The notes under the pieces: generated by a model | Seen by the model: only the letters and a program-made list of their open reading frames with translations | Database searches by the model: none | What the model was told of the DNA's origin: nothing | Shown here: positions 17,362-25,014 of the stretch, one piece after another | Layout: the number at the start of each line of letters is the position of its first letter | Position numbering within the stretch: the first letter of the stretch is position 1 | NCBI GenBank assembly: GCA_900547125.1 | Contig: URFU01000015.1 | Location: forward strand, 1 to 26,917 | Direction of reading: 5' to 3' | Source of the DNA: an uncultured Collinsella sp. | Lineage (GTDB): Bacteria > Actinomycetota > Coriobacteriia > Coriobacteriales > Coriobacteriaceae | Length of the DNA: 26,917 nt | Position numbers and translations under genes: made by a program

Positions 17362-17892
17362 TTAGGCGAGCTTGCGAGCAAGCTCTCGCACCTCTTCCAA
17401 CTTGGGCGACGATGCCATGCTGTCGCGCTCGGTCATACCGCTGATGGTGACAATGCCCTGGTCCTCCCACTTGCAGTACGCGCAGGTCGACTTGTACATA
17501 GCGATCGCCGCATCATAGACGCCCTCGCTGTGGCTATCGAGCAAAAGGGCCGTCTTGGTGAACGGGAAGCCTGTAGCACCGAAGGCGTACAGGCGGTCGA
17601 TGGCGGCCTTCTCCTGCGCAGTGATATCAAACCAGTAGATAGGCGAAGCGAAGACAGCCATATCGGCGCCTTTCAGCGACTCGATCACGTCGGCCATGTC
17701 ATCCTTCTGCACGCAAGTGCCCTCATGGGCGAAGCAATACTGACACCCCAGGCAACCAGCGATTTTCTTGCTGGCAACACGGACGACCTCGACCGTATTG
17801 CCGCCCTCACGCGCGGTCTCGGCAAACGCCTCGACCATGGTGTCGGTATTGGCGCCCTTACGCGGGCTACCACTCAATACAACGATATTCAT
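17362..17892 (-). CDS. Flavodoxin-family NAD(P)H-dependent FMN reductase
   Basis: FMN-binding reductase of 176 residues. The phosphate loop SGSPRKGANTD at 7-17 and the CLGCQYC cysteine cluster near 47-53, followed by a CVQKDDM segment, are typical of the NADPH-dependent FMN reductase / iron-sulfur flavoprotein group. The second flavin-binding motif is FASPIYWFDITAQEK. The cluster here has fewer cysteines than true iron-sulfur flavoproteins, so iron-sulfur binding is uncertain. ATG 17892 has GGAGG about 8 nt upstream. It lies about 150 nt downstream of the alpha/beta hydrolase on the same strand and could belong to the same MerR-controlled unit; a stem-loop (17910-17929) lies just upstream of its ribosome site. 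It probably reduces quinones, nitro compounds or other electrophiles. Confidence 0.88.
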   Translation of the reverse strand: MNIVVLSGSPRKGANTDTMVEAFAETAREGGNTVEVVRVASKKIAGCLGCQYCFAHEGTCVQKDDMADVIESLKGADMAVFASPIYWFDITAQEKAAIDRLYAFGATGFPFTKTALLLDSHSEGVYDAAIAMYKSTCAYCKWEDQGIVTISGMTERDSMASSPKLEEVRELARKLA

Positions 17893-17909
17893 AGAAATCT
17901 CCCTCCTTC

Positions 17910-17929
17910 ATGCCGCAGGCGCGCGGCAT
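17910..17929. promoter_or_regulatory. Stem-loop in the leader of the flavodoxin gene
   Basis: A 7-bp stem (ATGCCGC / GCGGCAT) with a 6-nt loop sits just upstream of the ribosome site of the flavodoxin gene. Next to it lies the palindrome-like GTTTTAACCAAAAC (17938-17951). On the plus strand a T-rich tail follows the stem, but no plus-strand gene ends here, so a leader or operator role is more likely than a terminator. Confidence 0.3.
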
Positions 17930-18040
17930 ATTGTTTTGTTTTAACCAAAACGTATGGAGTTATTCAATCGCCTCGTTTCAGCTACTCCCACTCTTTAGAA
18001 GAATCGTTGCTGGAGGCTTGGCATTGAATCGAGGCACGCC

Positions 18041-19012
18041 TTATTTCAGATATTCCTCAAAGAATGCCTTCAGCTTTTCAAACGGAATGATATCCATCTG
18101 ATCGTAGAGGTCGGTGTGGTTGGCACCGGGAATAATGAGCAGTTCCTTGTTGTCCCCGGTCAGCTTGCCGTACGCGGTTTCGCTGAAATAGCGGGAGTGT
18201 GCCTTCTCGCCATGCACCAGCAGCACGGCGGAACGGATCTCGCCGGCGTACTGCAGGATCGGCATATTCAAAAACGACAGCGAAGACGTCACATTCCAGC
18301 CGCCATTGGAGCCCAGGCTGCGGGGATGGTAGCCTCGCGGAGTCTTGTAGTAGGCGTAATAGTCCGCCACAAACTGCGGCGCGTCATCGGGCAGAGGATC
18401 GACCACGCCGCCTGCCAGCGCGTAACTGCCGTTTTTATAGTCCTCGGTGCGCTGCGCGTTCAGCGCTTTCCGCTTTTCGAAGCGCGCCTGCTCGGAATCC
18501 TCGGCGTCAAAGTAGCCGTTTGCGGTCACGCGGGTCATATCGTACATGGTCATGGCCGCGGTGGCCTTGATGCGGGTGTCGATGGCTGCGGCATTGATTG
18601 CCATGCCGCCCCAACCGCAGATACCGATGACGCCGATGCGCTCCGGGTCAACGCTTTCCTGCACAGAGAGAAAATCCACCGCTGCGCAGAAGTCCTCGGT
18701 GTTGATGTCTGGCGATGCTACATAGCGGGGCGTGCCGCCGCTCTCGCCGGTATAGGACGGGTCAAAGGCAATTGCGAAAAAGCCCAGCTCCGCCATCTTC
18801 TGCGCGTACAGACCGGAGGACTGCTCCTTCACCGCGCCAAACGGGCCGCTGACGACGATGGCGGGCAGCTTGCCTTCCGCGTTCTTAGGCACGTACACGT
18901 CGGCAGCCAGCGTGATGCCGTATCGGTTGTGGAAGGTCGCCTTGCTGTGCTCAACCTTGTCGTTTTTGGGGAACACCTTGTCCCATTCCTGCGTCAGTTT
19001 CAACTGCTCCAT
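18041..19012 (-). CDS. Alpha/beta hydrolase, dienelactone-hydrolase-like, with a cysteine nucleophile elbow
   Basis: Hydrolase of 323 residues resembling YcjY-type and dienelactone-type enzymes. The beta-strand before the catalytic elbow is ERIGVIGICGWGG, where Cys132 occupies the nucleophile position usually held by Ser, as in dienelactone hydrolase. The acid is probably in the loop around LLVHGEKAHSRYFSE and the His in IPGANHTDLYD. An N-terminal oxyanion segment is seen as IVVSGPFGAVKEQ. The start ATG 19012 lies 2 nt after the stop of the decarboxylase-cupin gene, with GGAGG inside that gene's end, so translation is coupled. The substrate is unknown; neighbours suggest an ester or lactone in a carbonyl-compound pathway. 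Confidence 0.88.
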   Translation of the reverse strand: MEQLKLTQEWDKVFPKNDKVEHSKATFHNRYGITLAADVYVPKNAEGKLPAIVVSGPFGAVKEQSSGLYAQKMAELGFFAIAFDPSYTGESGGTPRYVASPDINTEDFCAAVDFLSVQESVDPERIGVIGICGWGGMAINAAAIDTRIKATAAMTMYDMTRVTANGYFDAEDSEQARFEKRKALNAQRTEDYKNGSYALAGGVVDPLPDDAPQFVADYYAYYKTPRGYHPRSLGSNGGWNVTSSLSFLNMPILQYAGEIRSAVLLVHGEKAHSRYFSETAYGKLTGDNKELLIIPGANHTDLYDQMDIIPFEKLKAFFEEYLK

Positions 19013-19014
19013 GC

Positions 19015-19779
19015 CTAAGCCTCCTTGTCGGTCGCTTTAAGGTATTGCTCGTCGTCCACGGGCTCCGACCACTCGTTGGAGGCATCCTCGCCCGGAACCT
19101 CCACCGCGAGATGGGAGAACCAGCTGTCGGGCGCCGCACCGTGCCAGTGCTTTACGCCTGCGGGAATATTTACCACATCGCCGGGGCACAGCTCCTGTGC
19201 CGGTTTGCCCCATTCCTGGTAAAACCCTCGACCAGCCACGCAGACGAGGATCTGTCCCCCACCGCTTTTGGCGTGATGGGTGTGCCAGTTGTTGCGGCAG
19301 CCGGGCTCGAACGTAACGTTGTAAATGCCGACCTGCTCGGTGGAAAGGGGCGCGAGGTAGCTTTGCCCGATAAAGTACTTCGCAAATGCGTCGTTGGGGG
19401 CACCGATGGGAAAGGCCATCTCGTTTTGATGCTTGGTTCTTGCGTCGGCGGCATCGTCATCCGCCCAGACTTCCTTCGCCATGCGGAAGGCCGCCCATGC
19501 CTTGGGCCAGCCTGCGTAAAACGCCGCGTGCGTAAGGATTTCCGCTATCTCCGTCCTGGTCACGCCATTGTTCTTTGCGGACATCAGATGGTATTGGAAC
19601 GAAGAGTCCGTCAGCCCCTGTGCCATCAAGGCAACCACCGTCACCACGCTGCGGTCTCGAAGGGAAAGCCCGTCTTCTCGGCTCCACACCTCGCCGAACA
19701 GCACATCGTCATTGAGCTGAGCGAATTTGGGAGCGAAGTCCCCCAGGGCATCTCTGCCCGCTGTCTGCTTAATCGTCAT
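19015..19779 (-). CDS. Carboxymuconolactone decarboxylase domain fused to a cupin
   Basis: A two-domain protein of 254 residues. Residues about 20-110 form an AhpD-like carboxymuconolactone decarboxylase (CMD) fold, with RDRSVVTVVALMAQG and SAKNNGVTRTEIAEILTHAA. The CXXC pair of peroxidase-type members is absent, so this is the decarboxylase or structural form. Residues about 150-240 are a cupin with metal ligands in NNWHTHHAKSGGGQILVCV and the second motif GDVVNIPAGVKHWH. ATG 19779 has AGGAGG upstream. It is the first gene of a minus-strand operon behind a MerR-type promoter, with the hydrolase 2 nt behind it. Such fusions are common in gut anaerobes near MerR regulators and reductases. The reaction is not known. 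Confidence 0.9.
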   Translation of the reverse strand: MTIKQTAGRDALGDFAPKFAQLNDDVLFGEVWSREDGLSLRDRSVVTVVALMAQGLTDSSFQYHLMSAKNNGVTRTEIAEILTHAAFYAGWPKAWAAFRMAKEVWADDDAADARTKHQNEMAFPIGAPNDAFAKYFIGQSYLAPLSTEQVGIYNVTFEPGCRNNWHTHHAKSGGGQILVCVAGRGFYQEWGKPAQELCPGDVVNIPAGVKHWHGAAPDSWFSHLAVEVPGEDASNEWSEPVDDEQYLKATDKEA

Positions 19780-19991
19780 GTTTGATTCCTCCTGTCGATG
19801 GTTTTGAGTACAAACTGCTTTCGCGCAGCTAAGCCGCGCCTAGATTTCCATGCCCATTCGTTGCGCCTGCTCCAGAGCAGGATGCCCGGCGATTTCGCCC
19901 ACGCCGTTCACGCCGCCGGCGAATACCGTTCCGGCAAGCGTGCGCCTTTGGCGAAAATCCCTTGCGCTCCCGATTTGTATTGACGAGAATG

Positions 19992-20022
19992 AAGGTAATA
20001 CCTAAACCTGACTTTAGGTCAA
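19992..20022 (-). promoter_or_regulatory. MerR-type promoter with 19-bp spacer and 7-bp dyad
   Basis: On the minus strand TTGACC (20022-20017) and TACCTT (19997-19992) are 19 nt apart, the over-long spacing that MerR proteins correct by twisting DNA. The perfect inverted repeat ACCTAAA / TTTAGGT (20000-20006, 20013-20019) sits in the spacer. A TATTAC with 16-nt spacing is an alternative -10. On the plus strand TTGACG (19980-19985) and TAAACC 17 nt later could drive merR itself, overlapping the same operator. The 270-nt gap holds no other gene. Confidence 0.7.
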
Positions 20023-20053
20023 GGGATGAAATCGAGTTTTATTCGGAGGACCC

Positions 20054-20494
20054 ATGTACACAATCGGACAGGTGGCGGAGATGTTCGGTCTGCCCGTTTC
20101 CACGCTGCGTTATTACGATAAGCAGGGATTGTTTCCGGAATTGGAGCGGACGTCCGGCATTCGCCGATTCGGCGATACGGAACTCGAGGCGCTTCGGGTC
20201 ATCGAATGCTTAAAGAAGGCTGGGATGGAGATCAAGGACATCCGGCTGTTCATGGAATGGTGCGCGGAGGGCCCATCGACATATCCCAAGCGCAAGGCCA
20301 TGTTCGAGGAGCGAAAGGCCCACATGGAGTCGGAGATCGCGAAGATGAACCGCGCGCTGGACATGTTGAAGTTCAAATGCTGGTACTACGAGCAGGCGAT
20401 TCAGGATGGCAACGAGGATAGACTGAAGGCGCTGATTCCCGACAATTTGCCGGAAGAGATCAGAGATACCTACGATAACGCCCACGCTCAATAA
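20054..20494 (+). CDS. MerR-family regulator, AdhR/NmlR-like (Cys52)
   Basis: Transcription activator of 146 residues. The winged helix starts at MYTIGQVAEMFGLPVSTLRYYDKQGLFP (1-28), followed by the wing with IRRFGDTELEALRVIECLKKAGM. A long dimerisation coiled coil spans about 80-125. Cys52 (IECLKKAGM) sits where AdhR and NmlR carry the thiol that reacts with aldehydes or nitrosating agents; Cys89 and Cys122 are also present. No metal-binding CXXC loop of the metal-sensing MerR proteins is seen. ATG 20054 has GGAGG 7 nt upstream. It is divergent from the decarboxylase-cupin, hydrolase and perhaps flavodoxin genes, over a MerR-type promoter, so it most likely activates them in response to electrophiles. 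Confidence 0.9.
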   Translation: MYTIGQVAEMFGLPVSTLRYYDKQGLFPELERTSGIRRFGDTELEALRVIECLKKAGMEIKDIRLFMEWCAEGPSTYPKRKAMFEERKAHMESEIAKMNRALDMLKFKCWYYEQAIQDGNEDRLKALIPDNLPEEIRDTYDNAHAQ

Positions 20495-20556
20495 TGCCGC
20501 CCGATGCTCAAGGGGGTTTTGGCAAGGAGTCGTTTTAGGCAGACATGCAAAAAGAA

Positions 20557-20584
20557 AGCCTCCGAACCAGAAGGTTCGGAGGCT
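20557..20584 (+). terminator. Intrinsic terminator after the MerR gene
   Basis: A perfect 12-bp stem (AGCCTCCGAACC / GGTTCGGAGGCT) with loop AGAA, preceded by an A-rich tract and followed by ATTATTCCCGTTATTT. It ends the MerR transcript and may also stop minus-strand readthrough from the LysR gene. The rest of the gap to 20726 holds nothing I can name. Confidence 0.85.
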
Positions 20585-20726
20585 ATTATTCCCGTTATTT
20601 CGCTGATGGCTTTGCTCTATGGCGACGCCAAAACAGCATCAGGCGGTACTCGACGGTATCAAAACGCGAGTTCAGAAGCCAGTTCCCGTTATTCCCATAG
20701 GCATAAGCGCATCTGCTTGCGATTGC

Positions 20727-21626
20727 CTATCGATGCTTTGCCTCGAGCGCGGCAGATACCGCATCGAGGAACTCCCGCACATGGTCGGCGGGGTGCGGCG
20801 AATGAAGCAGCCCGTAAGACACGAGACAGTCCCAATCGGTAGGGACGGTTTTGAGCATGGGGTGGACGTTGGCCCACAACGGCAGCGTCGCAAGCGCGAG
20901 GTCTTCGTTCGCGCCGCGGTTGAACACCTCCGCCCGATATTGCGGGAAGTCTACGAGCGCGATTTGAGGATGATGCAAGAGTATCTCGTCGCGCACGCGG
21001 TCGATTTCGGCGTTCCAGCCCCGGCGTATAAGCATAAGACTGTGATTGTGGAGGTCGTCGAATGTGACGATGTCGCGTTTGGCGAGTTCGCTGTCGACGG
21101 GAACGGCGCACCAGAGCGGCTCGCGCGAAAGCTCGAGGCCCAAGCACCCGCGCTCTTTAAGAAAGGCATCGTCGAAAATCCCCACCACGATATCCATGTC
21201 TTGCCCGAGGTTCGCCAAACCGCGCGCCGCCGAGGGTGTGTTTTCAAACGTGACCACCTGAAGGCTCATGCCGGGGCAACGTTCCTTCACCTTCGGCCAC
21301 AGCTTCGTGAGCGGCGTGCTGGGCGTCATGAGCGACACTCCCACGCGGATGATGCGCTTCTCTCCACGCTCGGCGACGCGGGCACGTGCGATTGATTCTT
21401 GAGAGTACTGCACGATATGGCGGGCGTCGGCGAGCAGCGACCTGCCTGCTCGCGTAAGCGAAAGCCCCTGATGCGATCGGTGGAACAGCGTAAGGCCTAG
21501 CCGCGACTCCAGCAGGTTCATCTGCTTGATGACGGCCGTGGGCGTGATGAAGGACTCTTGTGCCGCCTTGGAGAAGCTGCCCGCCTCCGCCACGCGGATG
21601 AAAGTGTCAAGCTGTGGGTTGTACAT
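20727..21626 (-). CDS. LysR-type transcriptional regulator
   Basis: DNA-binding regulator of 299 residues. The start is ATG 21626 (MYNPQLDTFIRVAEAGSFSK) with AGGAGG 4 nt upstream; a start 5 codons further upstream is possible but has no site. The N-terminal winged helix includes TPTAVIKQMNLLESRLGLTLFHR and HQGLSLTRAG. The remaining part is the two-lobe effector domain, for example KRIIRVGVSLMTPSTPLTKL and FDDLHNHSLMLIRRG. It is divergent from the first aldo/keto reductase gene, the usual layout for a LysR regulator and its target, and an AT-rich dyad lies between them. The effector is unknown. Confidence 0.93.
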   Translation of the reverse strand: MYNPQLDTFIRVAEAGSFSKAAQESFITPTAVIKQMNLLESRLGLTLFHRSHQGLSLTRAGRSLLADARHIVQYSQESIARARVAERGEKRIIRVGVSLMTPSTPLTKLWPKVKERCPGMSLQVVTFENTPSAARGLANLGQDMDIVVGIFDDAFLKERGCLGLELSREPLWCAVPVDSELAKRDIVTFDDLHNHSLMLIRRGWNAEIDRVRDEILLHHPQIALVDFPQYRAEVFNRGANEDLALATLPLWANVHPMLKTVPTDWDCLVSYGLLHSPHPADHVREFLDAVSAALEAKHR

Positions 21627-21655
21627 CGATCCTCCTGTCACGCATTATCTGCCGT

Positions 21656-21674
21656 ATATACCCCATGGTTATAT
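21656..21674. promoter_or_regulatory. Candidate LysR operator
   Basis: ATATA (21656-21660) and TATAT (21670-21674) form a 5-bp inverted repeat around the 9-nt centre CCCCATGGT, compatible with a LysR T-N11-A type box. It lies 30 nt upstream of the LysR start and 80 nt upstream of the reductase start, as expected for a regulator controlling both. Short arms make this tentative. Confidence 0.4.
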
Positions 21675-21755
21675 CTATCATTCCAACGTGAACTTCTCGC
21701 ACGTCAGTAAACGCCGTAGCCTTGTATTCGAAAAGTCGCCATTAAGGAGGAGACC

Positions 21756-22604
21756 ATGGAACATCTGAAGCTCAACAACGACGTAGAGATGCCCATCGAA
21801 GGTTTGGGCACCTTCCTCATGACCCCGGCCGAGGCCGAGGCGGCCGCAACCGCCGCGCTCGCGGCTGGCTACGAGCACATCGACACCGCCAACGCCTACA
21901 TGAACGAGCGCGCCGTAGGCCGTGCCATCGCCAAGAGCGGCATCGCGCGCGACAAGATCTTCGTCTCCACCAAGCTCTGGCCGAGCGTCTACGGCGCGGG
22001 CATGCCGGCGGTGGACGCCACGCTCCAGCGCCTGAAGCTCGACTACGTCGACATGCTCATCCTGCACCAGCCGGTAGGCGACTACCTGGCCGCGTGGTGC
22101 ACGATGGAAGAGGCGTACCGCGCAGGCAAGGTGCGTGCCCTCGGCCTCTCCAACTTCCCGCAAGACAAGATCGCCGAGGTCATCGAGATCGCCGACATCA
22201 AGCCGCAGCTCGTGACCGTTGAGTGCCACCCCTACCACGCCCAGCGCGGCCCGCGCGCCTACCTCGCGCCGTACGGCACGGTGATCGAGGCGTGGTACCC
22301 GCTCGGCCACGGCGACAAAGGTCTTCTGGAGGAGCCCGTCTTCGTCGCTCTCGCCGAGAAGTACGGCAAGACCCCGGCCCAGGTGATCCTGCGCTGGCAC
22401 GTGCAGATGGGTACCTCCATCATCCCCGGCTCCAAGAACCCCGCCCACATCGCCGACAACGCAAACATCTTCGACTTCTCCCTCGCCGAAGACGAGATGG
22501 CTGAGATTGCCAAGCTCGACGGAACCATGACCTACTACACCGCCACTGAGGAAACGCTCGCGGGCTACCTGGCCATACGTCCCGATTTCGACGCGCAGGA
22601 GTAG
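21756..22604 (+). CDS. Aldo/keto reductase
   Basis: NADPH-dependent carbonyl reductase of 282 residues, a TIM barrel without signal peptide. The catalytic tetrad is visible as Asp43 and Tyr48 (HIDTANAYMNE), Lys73 (STKLW) and His104 (LILHQP). The cofactor-binding region near the C-terminus is SIIPGSKNPAHIADNANIF. ATG 21756 follows AAGGAGG closely. It is divergent from the LysR gene. It is followed by a flavodoxin remnant, then a second reductase and an iron alcohol dehydrogenase, together forming a reductive cluster for aldehydes or ketones. The substrate is not predictable. Confidence 0.95.
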   Translation: MEHLKLNNDVEMPIEGLGTFLMTPAEAEAAATAALAAGYEHIDTANAYMNERAVGRAIAKSGIARDKIFVSTKLWPSVYGAGMPAVDATLQRLKLDYVDMLILHQPVGDYLAAWCTMEEAYRAGKVRALGLSNFPQDKIAEVIEIADIKPQLVTVECHPYHAQRGPRAYLAPYGTVIEAWYPLGHGDKGLLEEPVFVALAEKYGKTPAQVILRWHVQMGTSIIPGSKNPAHIADNANIFDFSLAEDEMAEIAKLDGTMTYYTATEETLAGYLAIRPDFDAQE

Positions 22605-22618
22605 CGCTCAGACGATAA

Positions 22619-22810
22619 CGGACCAACCAAGCCGCCGCCGAGGACCAGTCGGCTGTCGAGGACGAGCCCGCCGCAGTGCCCGCTGCAGACGGCAACGTCC
22701 TCGTGGCCTGCTACTCGGCACAGGGCCACACCGCTGTCGTAGCTCAGGCCATCGCCGACGAGCTCGGCGCCGATCTCTTTGAGGTGACGCCTAGAACCCG
22801 CGGGTTATAA
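22619..22810 (+). pseudogene. Flavodoxin remnant, N-terminal part only
   Basis: Frame 22619-22810 encodes a linker rich in Ala, Glu and Asp, then GNVLVACYSAQGHTAVVAQA and IADELGADLFEVTP. This is the flavodoxin FMN phosphate-loop strand and helix. No start codon precedes it in frame (TAA at 22616) and the sequence turns to unrelated RTRGL and a stop just after the first alpha-beta unit. The acidic linker suggests the intact gene had a lipoprotein or secretion signal, now deleted. About 60 residues of an expected 180 or so remain. It lies between two reductase genes, consistent with loss of a third redox gene. Confidence 0.75.
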
Positions 22811-22915
22811 CACCGTGCGCACCCCAGCGTTATAGAACCCTCACCAACGGAAACTTCCGCCGACGCGGCTCCCCTCGTATGGTGGATACGTCAAGTTGCG
22901 AGAAAGGAAGGCACC

Positions 22916-23767
22916 ATGAACTACATCACCTTGAACAACGGCGTCAGGATGCCGCAGCTCGGCTTCGGCGTGTACCAGATCCCGGACGCCGCGGAATGCC
23001 AGCGCGCCGTGGAGGACGCGCTCTCGGTCGGCTACCGGCTGCTCGACACGGCCGCGAGCTACGGCAACGAAGAGGCGGTCGGGGCCGCCATTCGTGCGAG
23101 CGGCCTGCCGCGCGACGAGGTGTTCGTGGCGACCAAGCTGTGGATGTCGGATGTGAGCTACGAGGGGGCCAAGCGCGGCTTCGACGCGTCGCTCAAGCGG
23201 CTGGGGCTCGACTACATCGACCTCTACCTCATCCATCAGCCGTTCGGCGACGTCTTCGGCGCGTGGCGCGCCATGGAGGAGCTCTACGAGCAGGGCGTTA
23301 TCCGCGCCATAGGTACAGCTAACTTCTACCCCGATCACCTCGCAAACCTCATTTCGTTCAACCGCATCGCCCCCGCCGTGAACCAAGTCGAGTGCAACGT
23401 GTTCCTCCAGCAGCGCGAGGCGCAGGAGTACATGGCAGGCAAGGAGGTGACCATGGAGGGCTGGGCGCCCTTTGCGGAGGGCAGAAACGACCTCTTCCGC
23501 AACGAGGTCCTCGCTCGCATCGGCGAGGCGCACGGCAAGACGGTCGCCCAGGTCGTGTTGCGCTGGCTGCTGCAGCGCGGTGTGGCCTGTATCCCCAAGA
23601 GCACGCACCGCGATCGCATGGAGCAAAACTTCGACGTCTTCGACTTCGCGCTGGGCGACGACGAAATGGTCGCCATCGCCGCGCTCGACACCGGGCGCAG
23701 CGCGTTCTTCGACCACCACGACCCCGCCACCATCGAATGGATGTCAGGGCTCGTGCGCAACGAGTAG
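22916..23767 (+). CDS. Aldo/keto reductase, second copy
   Basis: 283-residue NADPH-dependent reductase of the same superfamily as the gene at 21756, clearly diverged. Catalytic residues are Asp44 and Tyr49 (LLDTAASYGNE), Lys74 (ATKLW) and His107 (LIHQP). The cofactor segment is CIPKSTHRDRMEQNFDVF. ATG 22916 follows AAAGGAAGG with short spacing. The iron alcohol dehydrogenase starts 44 nt downstream on the same strand, so they likely share a transcript. A short 5-bp stem (23772-23784) lies in that gap. The two reductases could act on related aldehydes, or the second could serve a different substrate; sequence alone does not decide. Confidence 0.95.
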   Translation: MNYITLNNGVRMPQLGFGVYQIPDAAECQRAVEDALSVGYRLLDTAASYGNEEAVGAAIRASGLPRDEVFVATKLWMSDVSYEGAKRGFDASLKRLGLDYIDLYLIHQPFGDVFGAWRAMEELYEQGVIRAIGTANFYPDHLANLISFNRIAPAVNQVECNVFLQQREAQEYMAGKEVTMEGWAPFAEGRNDLFRNEVLARIGEAHGKTVAQVVLRWLLQRGVACIPKSTHRDRMEQNFDVFDFALGDDEMVAIAALDTGRSAFFDHHDPATIEWMSGLVRNE

Positions 23768-23811
23768 AAGAGCGGTCAGACCGCACTAATAACATACTAG
23801 GAGGAATTGCC

Positions 23812-24975
23812 ATGAACTCATTCACGTACGACTACCCGGTCAGGAACTACTTCGGCGAGGGGGCCATGGACCAGGCACTCGACGCCGAGATGGGTGCCAT
23901 GGGCAAGACAGTGATGCTCGCCTACGGCGGAGGCTCGGTCAAACGAACCGGCGTCTACGGCCACGTGGTCGATAAGCTCACGAGCGCGGGCAAGCGCGTG
24001 GTGGACTTCGGCGGCATCATGCCCAACCCGACCTACGAGAAGTGCCAGGAAGGCGCCGCGCTCGCACGCGAGGAGCAGGTCGACTTCATTCTCGCCGTCG
24101 GCGGCGGGTCGGTCTTCGACTGCTGCAAGGTGGTCTCTGCGCAGGCGATGCTTGACGAGGACATCGAGACATTCGAGCACGCCGACGGCAAGATGCCGAG
24201 CTCGTTCATCCCCATGGGCTGCATCGTTACGCTCTCCGGCACGGGCGCCGAGCAGAACAACGGCGCCGTCATCACCAACGAGGAGACGCACGTGAAGGGC
24301 GCCTATCTGGGGGCGATGCCCATGTGGGCGGCGCTCGACCCGGCGCTCACGCTCACCGTACCGCACGCGCAGTTCATGAGCGGCGCGTTCGACACGCTCT
24401 CGCACTGCATGGAGAGCTATTTCGGAAGCCCGCGCGAACGCAACGTCACCGACGACATCAACCTCGCCATCCAGCGTAACGTCATCCGCAACATGCGGAT
24501 CATCGCGGACGACAATCAGAACCTCGAGGCGCTAAGCGAGCTCGTATACGACTCCGCCATGGCCGAGAACGGCGTGCTCAAGATCGGCAAGTCAACGGAC
24601 TTCCAGGCGCACATGATCCAGCACCAGTACGGCGCGTACACCCACACCAACCACGGAATGGGCCTCGCGGTCATCCACCCTGCGCTCTACCGCCACCTGG
24701 CCCTCGAGGCGCCCGCGCAGTTCGCCCGCTGGGCGCGCGAGGTGTGGGGCGTCGACGCCAAGGGCAAAGACGACCTTACGGTGGCGCTCGAGGGCATCGA
24801 CCGCCTGCAGACGTTCATCGGCGAGATGGGGCTTCCCACGAGCTTCGCCGAGATGGGCTCCGACGCGTCCGACGAGACGCTGCACAAGGTTGCGGACACC
24901 TGCGTGCTCACCGGCGGCTGCGCCAAGAAACTGGAGCGCAGCGAGGTGTTCCAGATTCTGACCGAGTGCCTCTAG
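23812..24975 (+). CDS. Iron-containing alcohol dehydrogenase (YqhD/butanol dehydrogenase type)
   Basis: NAD(P)H-dependent alcohol dehydrogenase of 387 residues, the usual size. ATG 23812 has AGGAGG about 8 nt upstream; the frame is open further upstream only as reductase shadow. The nucleotide-binding glycine motif is AVGGGSVFDCCK (95-106). Metal ligands are Asp194 and His198 (FDTLSHCMES), His267 and His281 (HMIQHQYGAYTHTNHG), in the same order as in YqhD. The C-terminal LTGGCAKKLERSEV is typical. YqhD-type enzymes reduce aldehydes to alcohols with NADPH and help detoxify them. It closes the LysR-linked reductase cluster. No strong terminator is seen behind it. Confidence 0.94.
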   Translation: MNSFTYDYPVRNYFGEGAMDQALDAEMGAMGKTVMLAYGGGSVKRTGVYGHVVDKLTSAGKRVVDFGGIMPNPTYEKCQEGAALAREEQVDFILAVGGGSVFDCCKVVSAQAMLDEDIETFEHADGKMPSSFIPMGCIVTLSGTGAEQNNGAVITNEETHVKGAYLGAMPMWAALDPALTLTVPHAQFMSGAFDTLSHCMESYFGSPRERNVTDDINLAIQRNVIRNMRIIADDNQNLEALSELVYDSAMAENGVLKIGKSTDFQAHMIQHQYGAYTHTNHGMGLAVIHPALYRHLALEAPAQFARWAREVWGVDAKGKDDLTVALEGIDRLQTFIGEMGLPTSFAEMGSDASDETLHKVADTCVLTGGCAKKLERSEVFQILTECL

Positions 24976-25014
24976 ATCGGCAGTGGATCCCGATCCGCCC
25001 GCGCCAAAGGAAAC

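Noticed and set aside
17266..18027. A 253-codon plus-strand frame opposite the flavodoxin gene
   Set aside because: The minus-strand flavodoxin has clear FMN motifs; the plus frame is a shadow.
22800..22915. Possible second MerR-type promoter upstream of the second aldo/keto reductase
   Set aside because: No inverted repeat or recognisable -35/-10 pair could be supported in this stretch.
23392..23811. Upstream extension of the iron alcohol dehydrogenase frame
   Set aside because: The extension is the second aldo/keto reductase read in another frame; ATG 23812 has a strong AGGAGG site and matches the family start.
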